64,000 nucleotides of DNA from positions 868,001 to 932,000 of the forward strand of contig CAWJCL010000002.1 of the NCBI GenBank assembly GCA_963841425.1. The letters are read 5' to 3'. The number at the start of each line of letters is the position of its first letter. Within the stretch, counting starts at the first letter, position 1. Source of the stretch: DATEOR01 sp963841425. Its GTDB lineage: Bacteria > Actinomycetota > Thermoleophilia > Gaiellales > Gaiellaceae. Below, one piece after another: positions 28,220-43,320 of the stretch. The notes below the pieces were generated by a model, which ran no database searches, was not told the origin of the DNA, and saw only the letters and a program-made list of their open reading frames with translations. The translations under genes were made by a program, and so were the position numbers.

Positions 28220-28411
28220 GTGCCTGTGGAACCTGTGGATAACTCGACTTGTGCCTCGGCCGCCCGCTCGGGCCGTAGGGTGCGATGCGGCGAAGGCGCA
28301 AGTGTACGAAAGGCGCTTGCCGAGGGGGATCCCCTCTTTGGGGGAGGGCCGGCGAGGAGGCCGCAAAGAGCGGGAATTTCCGCGCGCTCTCAGGATGAGA
28401 CGGGCGTCGAC

Positions 28412-28447
28412 GGAAAAACACGAAGGGCGCCCGCATGGGCGCCCTTC
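28412..28447 (-). terminator. Intrinsic terminator of the rpoBC transcript
   Basis: A perfect 11-base inverted repeat (GAAGGGCGCCC / GGGCGCCCTTC with a 4-base loop, 28422-28447) lies 21 bases beyond the rpoC stop. On the minus strand it is followed by GTGTTTTTCC, the expected U-rich tract. Confidence 0.85.
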
Positions 28448-28467
28448 GACTTTCGTCAGCTCGTGCC

Positions 28468-33057
<4,590 letters not shown>

Positions 33058-33065
33058 GTGTCCCT

Positions 33066-36704
<3,639 letters not shown>

Positions 36705-36780
36705 GTAGTGAGACCTCCCTCTAGGCAGGGTCGAACGTCAAATTTGCAGGCAGAAACGGCAAACAGCGGCGCGACCCACA

Positions 36781-36851
36781 AGGATAGCAAGAGAGGCGGC
36801 TCTCCCGCAAGGTAAAACCCGCGGTGACCGCCTCAGTGGCTCCTCACTATA
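36781..36851 (-). promoter_or_regulatory. Candidate rpoBC promoter elements
   Basis: On the minus strand two -10-like hexamers precede rpoB: TATAGT at 36851-36846, with no good -35, and TATCCT at 36786-36781, preceded by TG in extended -10 position and by TTGCGG 18 bases upstream. Either could serve rpoBC. The rest of the 225-base gap between rpoB and the next gene shows nothing else I can support. Confidence 0.35.
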
Positions 36852-36929
36852 GCGCGTCCCGGCCGGGAACGCGAGAGAGCCGCCCGGAGGCGCCTCTCTC
36901 TACGACGAACGTTCGTGTTTCTGCGCTTT

Positions 36930-37637
36930 TCAGAGCCTGAGGAACCGAAGCGCCGTGGCAAGATCGCTCGAGTCGAGCTCGCCGGTGGCGTCGTCCTCGC
37001 CCTGACCCTGGTCGTCCTCACCCTGCTCGTCATCGCCTTGACCCTGCTCGTCGTCGGCGGGCTCGTCCGAGCCGGAGTCGTCGCTTTCGCACTCCTCCGA
37101 ACCGGTGGCCTCGTCGACCGAGCTCTCGTCTTCCGTCCCGCTGCCTTCGGCGTCGGTATCGGTGCCGTCGGTCGCGGGCGGCTCGGCCGTGTCGCAGATT
37201 TCCTGCTCGTCGTCTCCACCGACGGCGTCGGAGAGGTCTTCCCCGTGCGCCCGCCGGGAGACGCATCTGCCGAATGCGTTCGCGTTGTTCGGGTTCGTCC
37301 CGAACATGGTCGCGAACTCGCGCTCGAGCGTCGTCATCTCGTCACGGATGGTCTTGCAGTACCAGGCGGGGTTGAGCCCGTCGAGATCGACCTCGTCCAC
37401 GGAGTGCTGCTCCGCAGCCGCGTCGGGCCCGTGCTGCTTGGGCTTCTTCGCCTTCTTCTCCTTTTGCTCGTGGTGGGTGTTCGAAGCTGCGTGCCCGGAG
37501 CCCGCCCACGAGGGTTTGCCTTGCCCGGCCCACGACGGCTTGCCGTGCCCGCCGTGCCCGTTGTCGGCGAACGCCGCCGGGACTGCTGGGAGCGCCATGA
37601 CGAGAGCGATGACGAGTACTTTCAAACCGAGTTTCAT
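36930..37637 (-). CDS. Secreted acidic protein of unknown function between rplL and rpoB
   Basis: This 235-residue protein has a clear signal peptide (KLGLKVLVIALVMALPAV, cleavage after AFA). A Gly/His-rich segment follows with the tandem GKPSWAGQGKPSWAG, then a basic stretch (KEKKAKKPKQ). A central domain has four or more Cys and the motif LNPAWYCKTIRDEMTTLEREF. The tail is long and Asp/Glu/Gly-rich (DDEQGQGDDEQGEDDQGQG). The central part is the only likely folded portion. ATG at 37637 is chosen because it starts the signal peptide. It lies where E. coli has only the rplL-rpoB attenuator. Confidence 0.75.
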   Translation of the reverse strand: MKLGLKVLVIALVMALPAVPAAFADNGHGGHGKPSWAGQGKPSWAGSGHAASNTHHEQKEKKAKKPKQHGPDAAAEQHSVDEVDLDGLNPAWYCKTIRDEMTTLEREFATMFGTNPNNANAFGRCVSRRAHGEDLSDAVGGDDEQEICDTAEPPATDGTDTDAEGSGTEDESSVDEATGSEECESDDSGSDEPADDEQGQGDDEQGEDDQGQGEDDATGELDSSDLATALRFLRL

Positions 37638-37780
37638 CGAAGCCGTGCCTCCACGAGGGTGAGTGTTCGTCACACGCTGAGATGCCGGGTCGCGGAGAAA
37701 CATGCGGTTCGGCTTGAAGGATCCACACGAAGGGGGAGGGTCGCGTCCCCCACGAGGGGTAAAGCGGGCCCGAGAAGGAC

Positions 37781-37806
37781 GAGGGACCGCGTGTCCGCGG
37801 CCCCTC
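37781..37806 (-). terminator. Hairpin downstream of rplL, possible terminator or attenuator
   Basis: On the minus strand an 11-base stem (GAGGGGCCGCG / CGCGGTCCCTC, one G-U pair, 4-base loop) begins 33 bases past the rplL stop. The tail GTCCTTCTC is only moderately U-rich. It could end the rplJL transcript or attenuate read-through towards rpoB. Confidence 0.55.
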
Positions 37807-37839
37807 TGGCAGAGCTTCTCGCTGTCGACCAGCGTGAAG

Positions 37840-38235
37840 TTACTTGATCTCGACCGAGCCCCCGGCTTCTTCGACCTGTGACTTGATCGAGTCGGCCTCC
37901 TCGCGGGCGACGCCCTCCTTGACCGGGCTCGGCGCCCCGTCCACGAGGTCCTTCGCCTCCTTCAGGCCGAGGTTCGTGATCGCGCGGACGACCTTGATCA
38001 CCTGGATCTTCTTGTCGCCCGCGTTCGTGAGGACGACGTCGAACTCGGTCTGCTCCTCGCCCCCCGCAGCAGCGCCGTCGCCAGCAGCCGCGGCCGCGCC
38101 GGGCGCGGCGACGGCCACCGGAGCGGCGGCGGTCACGCCCCACTCGTCCTCGATCTTCTTCTTCAGCTCGACGAGGTCGAGAACGGTCATTTTCCCGAGC
38201 TCGTCGAACACCTTGTCGACTCCTGTTGCTGCCAT
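37840..38235 (-). CDS. rplL: 50S ribosomal protein L7/L12
   Basis: L7/L12 forms the flexible stalk that recruits translation GTPases. The 131-residue sequence has the dimerisation N-domain (MTVLDLVELKKKIEDEWGV), an Ala/Gly-rich hinge, and the C-domain with TEFDVVLTNAGDKKIQVIK and LKEAKDLVDGAP. ATG at 38235 has AGGAGG 7 bases upstream; a GTG two codons earlier overlaps the rplJ stop but has poor spacing. Confidence 0.97.
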   Translation of the reverse strand: MAATGVDKVFDELGKMTVLDLVELKKKIEDEWGVTAAAPVAVAAPGAAAAAGDGAAAGGEEQTEFDVVLTNAGDKKIQVIKVVRAITNLGLKEAKDLVDGAPSPVKEGVAREEADSIKSQVEEAGGSVEIK

Positions 38236-38237
38236 GC

Positions 38238-38888
38238 TCACTCCTCCTGGTTTTCGGTTTCTTCGACGGGGGCTTCTGCCTCGGCGTCGGTCTCTTCAGT
38301 TGTTTCGGGCTCGGACGGCTCGTCGGCTGCGGCAGGCGCCTCGTCGGGGGGTTGCTCCGTCCCGCCCTGTGCCTCCAGTTGCTCGATGCGGGCATCGATC
38401 AACCCGACGAGGTCCTGGAGCGGCGCGTTGATGAGAGCCGCGATCGCGTTCAGCGGGGCGACGATCGCACCCAGCACCTGGCCGCGCAGCACCTCCGCGG
38501 GCGGGAGCGACGCGAGGTCGCGCACCTGCTCGGCGCTCATCGGCTTTCCCTGCAGGATGCCGCCGCGAAGGCTCAGGATCCGCGTCCGGCGGGCGGTGTC
38601 GTTCAGCGCCTTGGCGACTCCGACCATGTCGCCGTCGCCGACGAAGGCGATCGCAGTCGGACCGTCGAGAAGATCGATCAACTCGGGCACGCCGGCCTCC
38701 TCGGCCGCGCGCTTCGTGAGCGTGTTCTTGACGACTGTGAAGCGCGCGCCGTGCTTGAGCACCTCCGTCCGCACGCCGTCGATCTCGGGCATGGTCAGCC
38801 CGCGGTAGTCCGCGACGATCAACGTGTCGGACGTACGCAGCCGCTCGACGAGGTCTGCGACCACGCGTTCCTTGTCTCTTTTCAGCAT
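38238..38888 (-). CDS. rplJ: 50S ribosomal protein L10 with an acidic tail
   Basis: L10 anchors the L7/L12 stalk to 23S rRNA. The 216-residue protein begins LKRDKERVVADLVERLRTSD and has KNTLTKRAAEEAGVPEL and the C-terminal L12-binding helix region. A Pro/Glu/Thr-rich tail of about 40 residues is longer than usual. ATG at 38888 is preceded by GAGGAGGTGAT. It follows an L10-type leader. Confidence 0.96.
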   Translation of the reverse strand: MLKRDKERVVADLVERLRTSDTLIVADYRGLTMPEIDGVRTEVLKHGARFTVVKNTLTKRAAEEAGVPELIDLLDGPTAIAFVGDGDMVGVAKALNDTARRTRILSLRGGILQGKPMSAEQVRDLASLPPAEVLRGQVLGAIVAPLNAIAALINAPLQDLVGLIDARIEQLEAQGGTEQPPDEAPAAADEPSEPETTEETDAEAEAPVEETENQEE

Positions 38889-39028
38889 CTGATCACCTCC
38901 TCGAAAACGAATCGCGCCCGCCTTCCGGGCGGGCACGAGCAGAGGCGATCCTCCCTCGTCCGCCTCGGCGGGTCTTACGCCCCTCGGGGCTGCCGGCTGT
39001 CTCTGGCGACGGGCTGTCTGGCTCTTGG
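38889..39028 (-). promoter_or_regulatory. L10 (rplJL) leader with regulatory-type structure
   Basis: The 140 untranslated bases before rplJ contain the segment AGACAGCCGGCAGCCCC and a later GTAAGACCCGCCGAGG, which match the conserved blocks of the ribosomal L10 leader where the L10(L12)4 complex binds to repress translation. A separate strong hairpin (GCCCGCC/GGCGGGC, 38916-38934) lies nearer the gene, with TTTT a few bases on. Identification is by pattern memory, not by covariance search. Confidence 0.6.
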
Positions 39029-39763
39029 CTACGCCGGGACGGCGGCCTCCTCTTCCATCTCCTCGACGACGCCGCGGATCTTCTGCGGGTCGACGTGGAT
39101 ACCGGGGCCCATGGACGTCGTCAGCGTGATCGTGCGGATGTAGCGGCCCTTGGCGGCCGAAGGCTTCGCGCGCACGATCTCGTCGAGGACGGTCGCGTAG
39201 TTCTCGAGCAGGGCCCTGGCCTCGAAGCTCTTCTTGCCGACCGTCAGGTGGACGTTGGCGCCCCGGTCGGTGCGGTACTCGAGCTTCCCGGCCTTGGAGT
39301 CGCGCACGGCCTTCCCGATGTCGAACGTGACCGTGCCGGCTTTCGGGTTCGGCATGAGGCCGCGCGGGCCGAGGATGCGGCCGAGCTTGCCGACCGTGCC
39401 CATCATGTCCGGGGTCGCGATGGCGACGTCGAAGTCGTCGAAGCCGCCCTCGACCCTCGTCGCGAGGTCGGCGGACCCGACGACGTCTGCCCCGGCCTCT
39501 TCGGCCTCCTTCGCCTTTTCGCCTTCGGCGAAGACGGCGACGCGCACGTCGCTCCCCGTGCCGTGCGGAAGCATGAGCGTCCCGCGCAGCTGCTGGTCGG
39601 CGTGGCGGACGTTGAGGCCGAGGTGGAAGTGCACCTCGACGGTCTCGTCGAACTTCGCGTCCGGTGCATCCTTGAGGAGCTTGACCGCTTCGAACGGCGT
39701 ATAGGCATGCTCGCGGTCGATCGGGGCGCGGGCCTGCCGGTAGCGCTTTCCGTGAGCGGCCAT
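39029..39763 (-). CDS. rplA: 50S ribosomal protein L1
   Basis: L1 forms the mobile L1 stalk at the E-site and represses the L11 operon in E. coli. The 244-residue sequence has FDETVEVHFHLGLNVRHADQ, GRILGPRGLMPNPKAGTV and the C-terminal GPGIHVDP segment. Its ATG overlaps the rplK stop (TAATG). Confidence 0.97.
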   Translation of the reverse strand: MAAHGKRYRQARAPIDREHAYTPFEAVKLLKDAPDAKFDETVEVHFHLGLNVRHADQQLRGTLMLPHGTGSDVRVAVFAEGEKAKEAEEAGADVVGSADLATRVEGGFDDFDVAIATPDMMGTVGKLGRILGPRGLMPNPKAGTVTFDIGKAVRDSKAGKLEYRTDRGANVHLTVGKKSFEARALLENYATVLDEIVRAKPSAAKGRYIRTITLTTSMGPGIHVDPQKIRGVVEEMEEEAAVPA

Positions 39764-40188
39764 TACGCCGGCACCTCCACACCCATGCTTCTTGCCGTGC
39801 CTTCGATGATGCGCATCGCCTGGTCGACGTCGCGCGCGTTGAGATCCTCCAGCTTCGTCTCGGCGATCTGGCGGATCTGGTCGCGCGTCAGCCGGCCGAC
39901 CTTCTCGCGGTTCGGCTCGCCGGAGCCCTTCGGGACGTTCAGGGCCTCCTTGATGAGCACGGCCGCGGGCGGGGTCTTCGTGATGAAGGTGAAGGAGCGG
40001 TCCTCGTAGACGGTGATCTCGACCGGCGTGATGCGACCGCCCGCCTGCGCGGTCTGCGCGTTGAAGGCCTTGCAGAACTCCATGATGTTGACACCGTGCT
40101 GGCCGAGCGCAGGGCCGACCGGCGGCGCCGGGTTGGCCTGCCCGCCGGGGATCTGCAGCTTGATGAGCGTCAGTACTTTCTTTGCCAT
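39763..40188 (-). CDS. rplK: 50S ribosomal protein L11
   Basis: L11 lies at the GTPase-associated centre and is needed for RelA activation and thiostrepton binding. The 141-residue sequence has the N-domain PGGQANPAPPVGPALGQHGVN and the rRNA-binding C-domain ending MRIIEGTARSMGVEV. Spacing and order after nusG are typical. Confidence 0.97.
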   Translation of the reverse strand: MAKKVLTLIKLQIPGGQANPAPPVGPALGQHGVNIMEFCKAFNAQTAQAGGRITPVEITVYEDRSFTFITKTPPAAVLIKEALNVPKGSGEPNREKVGRLTRDQIRQIAETKLEDLNARDVDQAMRIIEGTARSMGVEVPA

Positions 40189-40206
40189 GAGACTCCAGGA
40201 GGCTAC

Positions 40207-40737
40207 CTAGTCGAGTTTCTTCACCTGGTCGAAGGAGAGCTCCACGGGCACCTGGCGCTCGAAGATGTTCACGAGGACCTTGAGCTTCTGCTGGTCCGCG
40301 TTGACGTCGACGATCTCGCCGTCGAAGTCGGAGAGCGGGCCGGAGGTGACCTTGACCGACTCGCCGAGCTCGAAGTCGGCGAGCGCGCGCGGGCGCTCGC
40401 CGCCGGCTGTGGCGGTGTGGAGGATGCGGTCCACTTCGGGCTGGGAGAGCGGCACGGGCTTCGTCCCCGAGCCCACGAACCCGGTCACGCCGGGAGTGTT
40501 CTTCACGACCGTCCAGGCCTCGTCGGACATGTCCATGTTGACGAGGACGTAGCCGGGTAGCACGCGCTTCTCCGTCTGCACCTTCTGCCCGTCCTTCGTC
40601 TCCACGACCTGCTCGGTCGGGACGATGACGCGGCGGAAGCGCGGGCTCTGGTTCATGGACACGATGCGGTGCTCGAGATTGGTCTTGACCTTGTTCTCGT
40701 GCCCGGAGTAGGTGTTGATGACGTACCAGCGGAACAT
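40207..40737 (-). CDS. nusG: Transcription termination/antitermination factor NusG
   Basis: NusG couples RNA polymerase to Rho and to the ribosome. The 176-residue protein has the NGN domain (MFRWYVINTYSGHENKVK ... LPGYVLVNMDMSDEAW) and the C-terminal KOW domain (VKVTSGPLSDFDGEIVDVN). It follows secE by 16 bases and precedes rplK, the standard order. Confidence 0.97.
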   Translation of the reverse strand: MFRWYVINTYSGHENKVKTNLEHRIVSMNQSPRFRRVIVPTEQVVETKDGQKVQTEKRVLPGYVLVNMDMSDEAWTVVKNTPGVTGFVGSGTKPVPLSQPEVDRILHTATAGGERPRALADFELGESVKVTSGPLSDFDGEIVDVNADQQKLKVLVNIFERQVPVELSFDQVKKLD

Positions 40738-40753
40738 GGGTGTCGGCTTCCCT

Positions 40754-41074
40754 TTAGAGGTTGAGGAGGACGTTCTTGACGAAGTGCGAGAGCGCCAGGT
40801 CGGTGATCCAGAGATAGGCGCCGACGACCGCGACGGCGATGATGACGACGACCGTCGCCGCGAAGAGCTGGTGCTTCCCGGGCCACTCGACCTTCTTGAG
40901 CTCGGCGATCGACTCCGCGACGAAGCCGCGGAAGCCCCCGCGGCGTTCGCGGCGGGCGCCGGTCTGGCTCTTCGGCTGGCCGACAGGCTTGATCTCGCGG
41001 CGGTGCTGCCGGGAGCGCTCTGCGGGAGCCTGGTAGTTGTCGCGCCGGCGGCGCGTGCGAGGCTGGCGGGCCAT
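40754..41074 (-). CDS. secE: Preprotein translocase subunit SecE
   Basis: SecE clamps the SecY channel. The 106-residue protein has a basic N-terminal region, the conserved amphipathic helix FVAESIAELKKVEWPGKHQL and one membrane helix (VVVIIAVAVVGAYLWITDLA). The ATG overlaps the TAA of small ORF copy G (TAATG), with AAAGGTGA as binding site. Confidence 0.95.
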   Translation of the reverse strand: MARQPRTRRRRDNYQAPAERSRQHRREIKPVGQPKSQTGARRERRGGFRGFVAESIAELKKVEWPGKHQLFAATVVVIIAVAVVGAYLWITDLALSHFVKNVLLNL

Positions 41075-41220
41075 TAGCGATCACCTTTCGAGCGGATCGC
41101 GCTGCCGGGGCGCGAAAGGCGAGACTCGCAAGGACGCAAGGAGCGCTCGTAGCCCGACGCTGCGAGACGACGCTTTGCAGCGTCCCCGTGAGCCTGAGCG
41201 GTAAGAAAGGCGGTCACCAT
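41074..41220 (-). CDS. Repeated small ORF, copy G, with a 7-codon deletion (between rpmG and secE)
   Basis: This 48-codon frame has ATG 4 bases after the rpmG stop and TAA overlapping the secE ATG (TAATG). Start (MVTAFLTAQAHGDAA) and end (SAIRSKGDR) match copies C-E. The core reads LAASGYERSLRPC: the block SSVAPVA is missing as exactly seven codons, so the frame is kept. Half of the core palindrome is thereby lost. This copy lies in the other minus-strand block, so the family is not limited to the S10-spc region. Confidence 0.58.
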   Translation of the reverse strand: MVTAFLTAQAHGDAAKRRLAASGYERSLRPCESRLSRPGSAIRSKGDR

Positions 41221-41224
41221 CTAA

Positions 41225-41386
41225 CTAGCGGGTTTCCCGATGCAAGGTGTGGGAGCCGCACCAGCGGCAGTACTTCTTCGCCTCGAACCGGTCGGGCGTG
41301 TTCCGCTTCGACTTCTGCGTCTGGTAGTTGCGCCGCTTGCATTCCGTGCACGCAAGCGTGATCGCTACTCGTACTCCTGTTGCCAA
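41225..41386 (-). CDS. rpmG: 50S ribosomal protein L33, zinc form
   Basis: This 53-residue protein has both zinc pairs, CTEC and CRWC, and the core RRNYQTQKSKRNTPDRFEAKKYC. The start is TTG at 41386, with AAGGA six bases upstream. Its position between tRNA-Met and secE is the usual actinobacterial arrangement. Confidence 0.93.
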   Translation of the reverse strand: MATGVRVAITLACTECKRRNYQTQKSKRNTPDRFEAKKYCRWCGSHTLHRETR

Positions 41387-41420
41387 TGTTGTTCCTTCGT
41401 CTCTCGGGACCCCTGAAAGG

Positions 41421-41494
41421 TAGCGGCGGGAGGACTCGAACCTCCGACACGCGGATTATGATTCCGCTGCTCTAACCAACTGAGCTACGCCGCC
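41421..41494 (-). tRNA. tRNA-Met (anticodon CAU), probably elongator
   Basis: A full cloverleaf is visible on the minus strand: acceptor stem GGCGGCG paired with CGCCGCT (first pair G-U), D-arm GCTC...GAGC with AGTTGGTTA loop, anticodon stem GCGGA/TCCGC with loop ATCATAA, and T-arm GGAGG-TTCGAGT-CCTCC. The anticodon is CAT. The GTAGCTCAGTTGGTTAGAGCA start resembles elongator tRNA-Met; a lysidine-modified tRNA-Ile2 is the alternative. CCA is not encoded. Confidence 0.93.
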
Positions 41495-41530
41495 CCGCGG
41501 TCAGGAGTGTAGCAAGGGCGCGGCCTCGGA

Positions 41531-42937
41531 CTACCTGCCCGCGACCAGCTCGATCCCTTCGTTTCGGAGATCTTCGACCCCGCCGTCGGCAACGTGCTCG
41601 AGGCCGTCGAAACCCGCGCGTTTGAGGAGCGACGCGGCGATCGAGCTGCGGTTTCCGGCCGAGCAGACGACCGCGAGCCGCTTGCCGCCGTTCTCGAGCT
41701 CTGCCGGGACGCCGCCGCGAAGCTCGTGGAAAGGGATGTGGATCGAGCCGGGCACGTGGCTCTCCTCCCATTCGTCCTCCTCGCGCACGTCGAGAACGCG
41801 TACCTCGCCGCTTCGGATCTGCTCCGCGAGTCCGGGAACGTCGACCGCGACCGTCGACCCGGTCTCGAGGCCCGCCTCGCGCCAGGCGCTCGTGCCGCCG
41901 GAGAGGAAGCCGGCGATCCTCCGGAAGCCGACGGCCTCGAGTAGCCGGGCCATCCGGCGGGCGTCCGCCTCGCTCGCAGCGTTCAGGAGGACATCGGCCT
42001 CGGGATCGGCGATCCAGGCGGCACGCGTCCCCACGGACGAGCGCGTCATCGTCACGTTCACGGAACCGGGCACGTGCTCGGCGTCGAACTCGCGCGTCGG
42101 CCTCCCGTCGAGGAGGAGCGCGCCTGCATCGGCCATCTCCTGCACGCGGGCGGGCGCGAGGGGCTCGACCACGGCCGCTTCGGTGAGGAGCGGGCCTCTG
42201 TTCAGCTCGACGATGCGCTTGAAGTTCGGCGGTTGCGGCGAGAGATGGCCGGTGAGCTCGCGGACGAAATCCTGCTCGTCGCCGAAACGAAGGAGTCGGT
42301 TGAAGCGGCGCTCGAAGCCGATCGTCGTGCCAGGCTTCTCGCTCATGCCCGCGCCGCCGCAGAGCGAGCCGCCGATGTGGCCCGGCCACGCCTCTGCGAA
42401 GTCGTCGAGCTCGAGAAGCCGGTTGAGCGAGCCGAAGAGCTCTCGCGCCCCCTCGTCGGGCTCGACGGCGAGGTCCGGGCGGGCGACGTCGCCGACGAAG
42501 AGAGAATCCCCGGTCACGACCAGCCACGGCTCCTCGCCGCGCGCCGCGTCGGAGATCACGTAGGCCGTGTGCTCGGGACGGTGGCCGGGGGTCGCGAGCG
42601 CGGCTATGCGCACGTCGCCGACGGTGACCGCATCGCCGTCGGCCATGGGCTCGTGCTCGAACGCGACTCCGGCGCCCGCCGGCACGTGGATGACCGCCCC
42701 GGTCGCCGTCTGCAGGCGCCCCTTGCCGGAGACGTGATCCGCGTGATTGTGGGTCTCGAGGACGTGCGTGATCCGGAAGCCGTGCTCGTCCGCGAGCGCG
42801 AGGTAGTCCTCGACGTCCCACTTGGGATCGATGACCGCAGCCTCGCCGCCGTCCGCCACGACGTAGGAGGCGCAGCCGAGATCCTCGTGCAGTACCTGAC
42901 GGAAGAACACGCCAAAATGATAGGTGGTAGATTGCAT
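41531..42937 (-). CDS. MBL-fold persulfide dioxygenase-like protein with two rhodanese domains
   Basis: This is a 468-residue three-domain protein. Residues 1 to about 250 are a metallo-beta-lactamase fold with THNHADHVSG, the ligand His in TPGHRPEH and AWPGH, as in ETHE1/persulfide dioxygenases. Rhodanese domain 1 (about 265-360) lacks the catalytic Cys: the loop reads VLLNAASEAD. Rhodanese domain 2 (about 370-468) has it in VVCSAGNRS. A role in oxidising glutathione- or protein-bound persulfide is likely. ATG at 42937 is only 5-17 bases from the divergent regulator gene. Confidence 0.88.
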   Translation of the reverse strand: MQSTTYHFGVFFRQVLHEDLGCASYVVADGGEAAVIDPKWDVEDYLALADEHGFRITHVLETHNHADHVSGKGRLQTATGAVIHVPAGAGVAFEHEPMADGDAVTVGDVRIAALATPGHRPEHTAYVISDAARGEEPWLVVTGDSLFVGDVARPDLAVEPDEGARELFGSLNRLLELDDFAEAWPGHIGGSLCGGAGMSEKPGTTIGFERRFNRLLRFGDEQDFVRELTGHLSPQPPNFKRIVELNRGPLLTEAAVVEPLAPARVQEMADAGALLLDGRPTREFDAEHVPGSVNVTMTRSSVGTRAAWIADPEADVLLNAASEADARRMARLLEAVGFRRIAGFLSGGTSAWREAGLETGSTVAVDVPGLAEQIRSGEVRVLDVREEDEWEESHVPGSIHIPFHELRGGVPAELENGGKRLAVVCSAGNRSSIAASLLKRAGFDGLEHVADGGVEDLRNEGIELVAGR

Positions 42938-42949
42938 AGGCAGTGCCTA
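42937..42949. promoter_or_regulatory. Palindrome between the divergent MBL–rhodanese and MerR–TOBE genes
   Basis: TAGGCA-G-TGCCTA is a perfect inverted repeat lying across the tiny intergenic space and touching the start codons of both genes. It is a plausible operator for the MerR–TOBE protein, controlling both directions. Promoter hexamers could not be assigned with confidence. At least one of the two genes must have its promoter inside the other. Confidence 0.45.
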
Positions 42950-42954
42950 AGCGC

Positions 42955-43320
42955 ATGGTCACCGCCTCCGAAGCGGCGCGCACGCTCGGGATCAGCCTCG
43001 ACACCCTGCGGCGTTGGGACCGCGACGGGCGGATCAAGACCGAGCGCGACGCGGCCAACCGCCGGCGGGTGCCGAAGACAGAGGTCGACCGCCTGCTCGG
43101 CCACGAGGAGCATCACGAGCTCTCGGCGCGCAACCGCTTTCGCGGGATCGTCCGAGAGGTAAAGGTGGACGGCCTGCTTGCGCAGGTCGAGCTCGAGACC
43201 ACCGAGTCGGCGCGCGTCGTCGCAGTGATCACGCGCGAGGCGGTCGAGGAGCTGGGCCTCGCGCCGGGGCAGGACGCGACAGCCGTGGTCAAGGCGACGT
43301 CGGTCATCATCGACAAGTGA
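42955..43320 (+). CDS. MerR-type DNA-binding domain fused to a molybdate-binding TOBE (Mop) domain
   Basis: From this ATG the protein has 121 residues. An excisionase/MerR-like winged helix opens it (VTASEAARTLGISLDTLRRWDRDGRI). A ~65-residue Mop/TOBE domain follows (SARNRFRGIVREVKVDGLLAQVE ... EELGLAPGQDATAVVKATSVI). TOBE domains of this kind bind molybdate or tungstate, so this is probably the local Mo-responsive regulator. A GTG at 42943 would add four residues. Its stop overlaps the modA GTG (GTGA). Confidence 0.87.
   Translation: MVTASEAARTLGISLDTLRRWDRDGRIKTERDAANRRRVPKTEVDRLLGHEEHHELSARNRFRGIVREVKVDGLLAQVELETTESARVVAVITREAVEELGLAPGQDATAVVKATSVIIDK

Noticed and set aside
28234..28242. 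TGTGGATAA, a perfect DnaA-box match
   Set aside because: A single box with no cluster, no AT-rich unwinding region and no dnaA/dnaN nearby; not an origin. It could be a chance match or a DnaA-titrating site.
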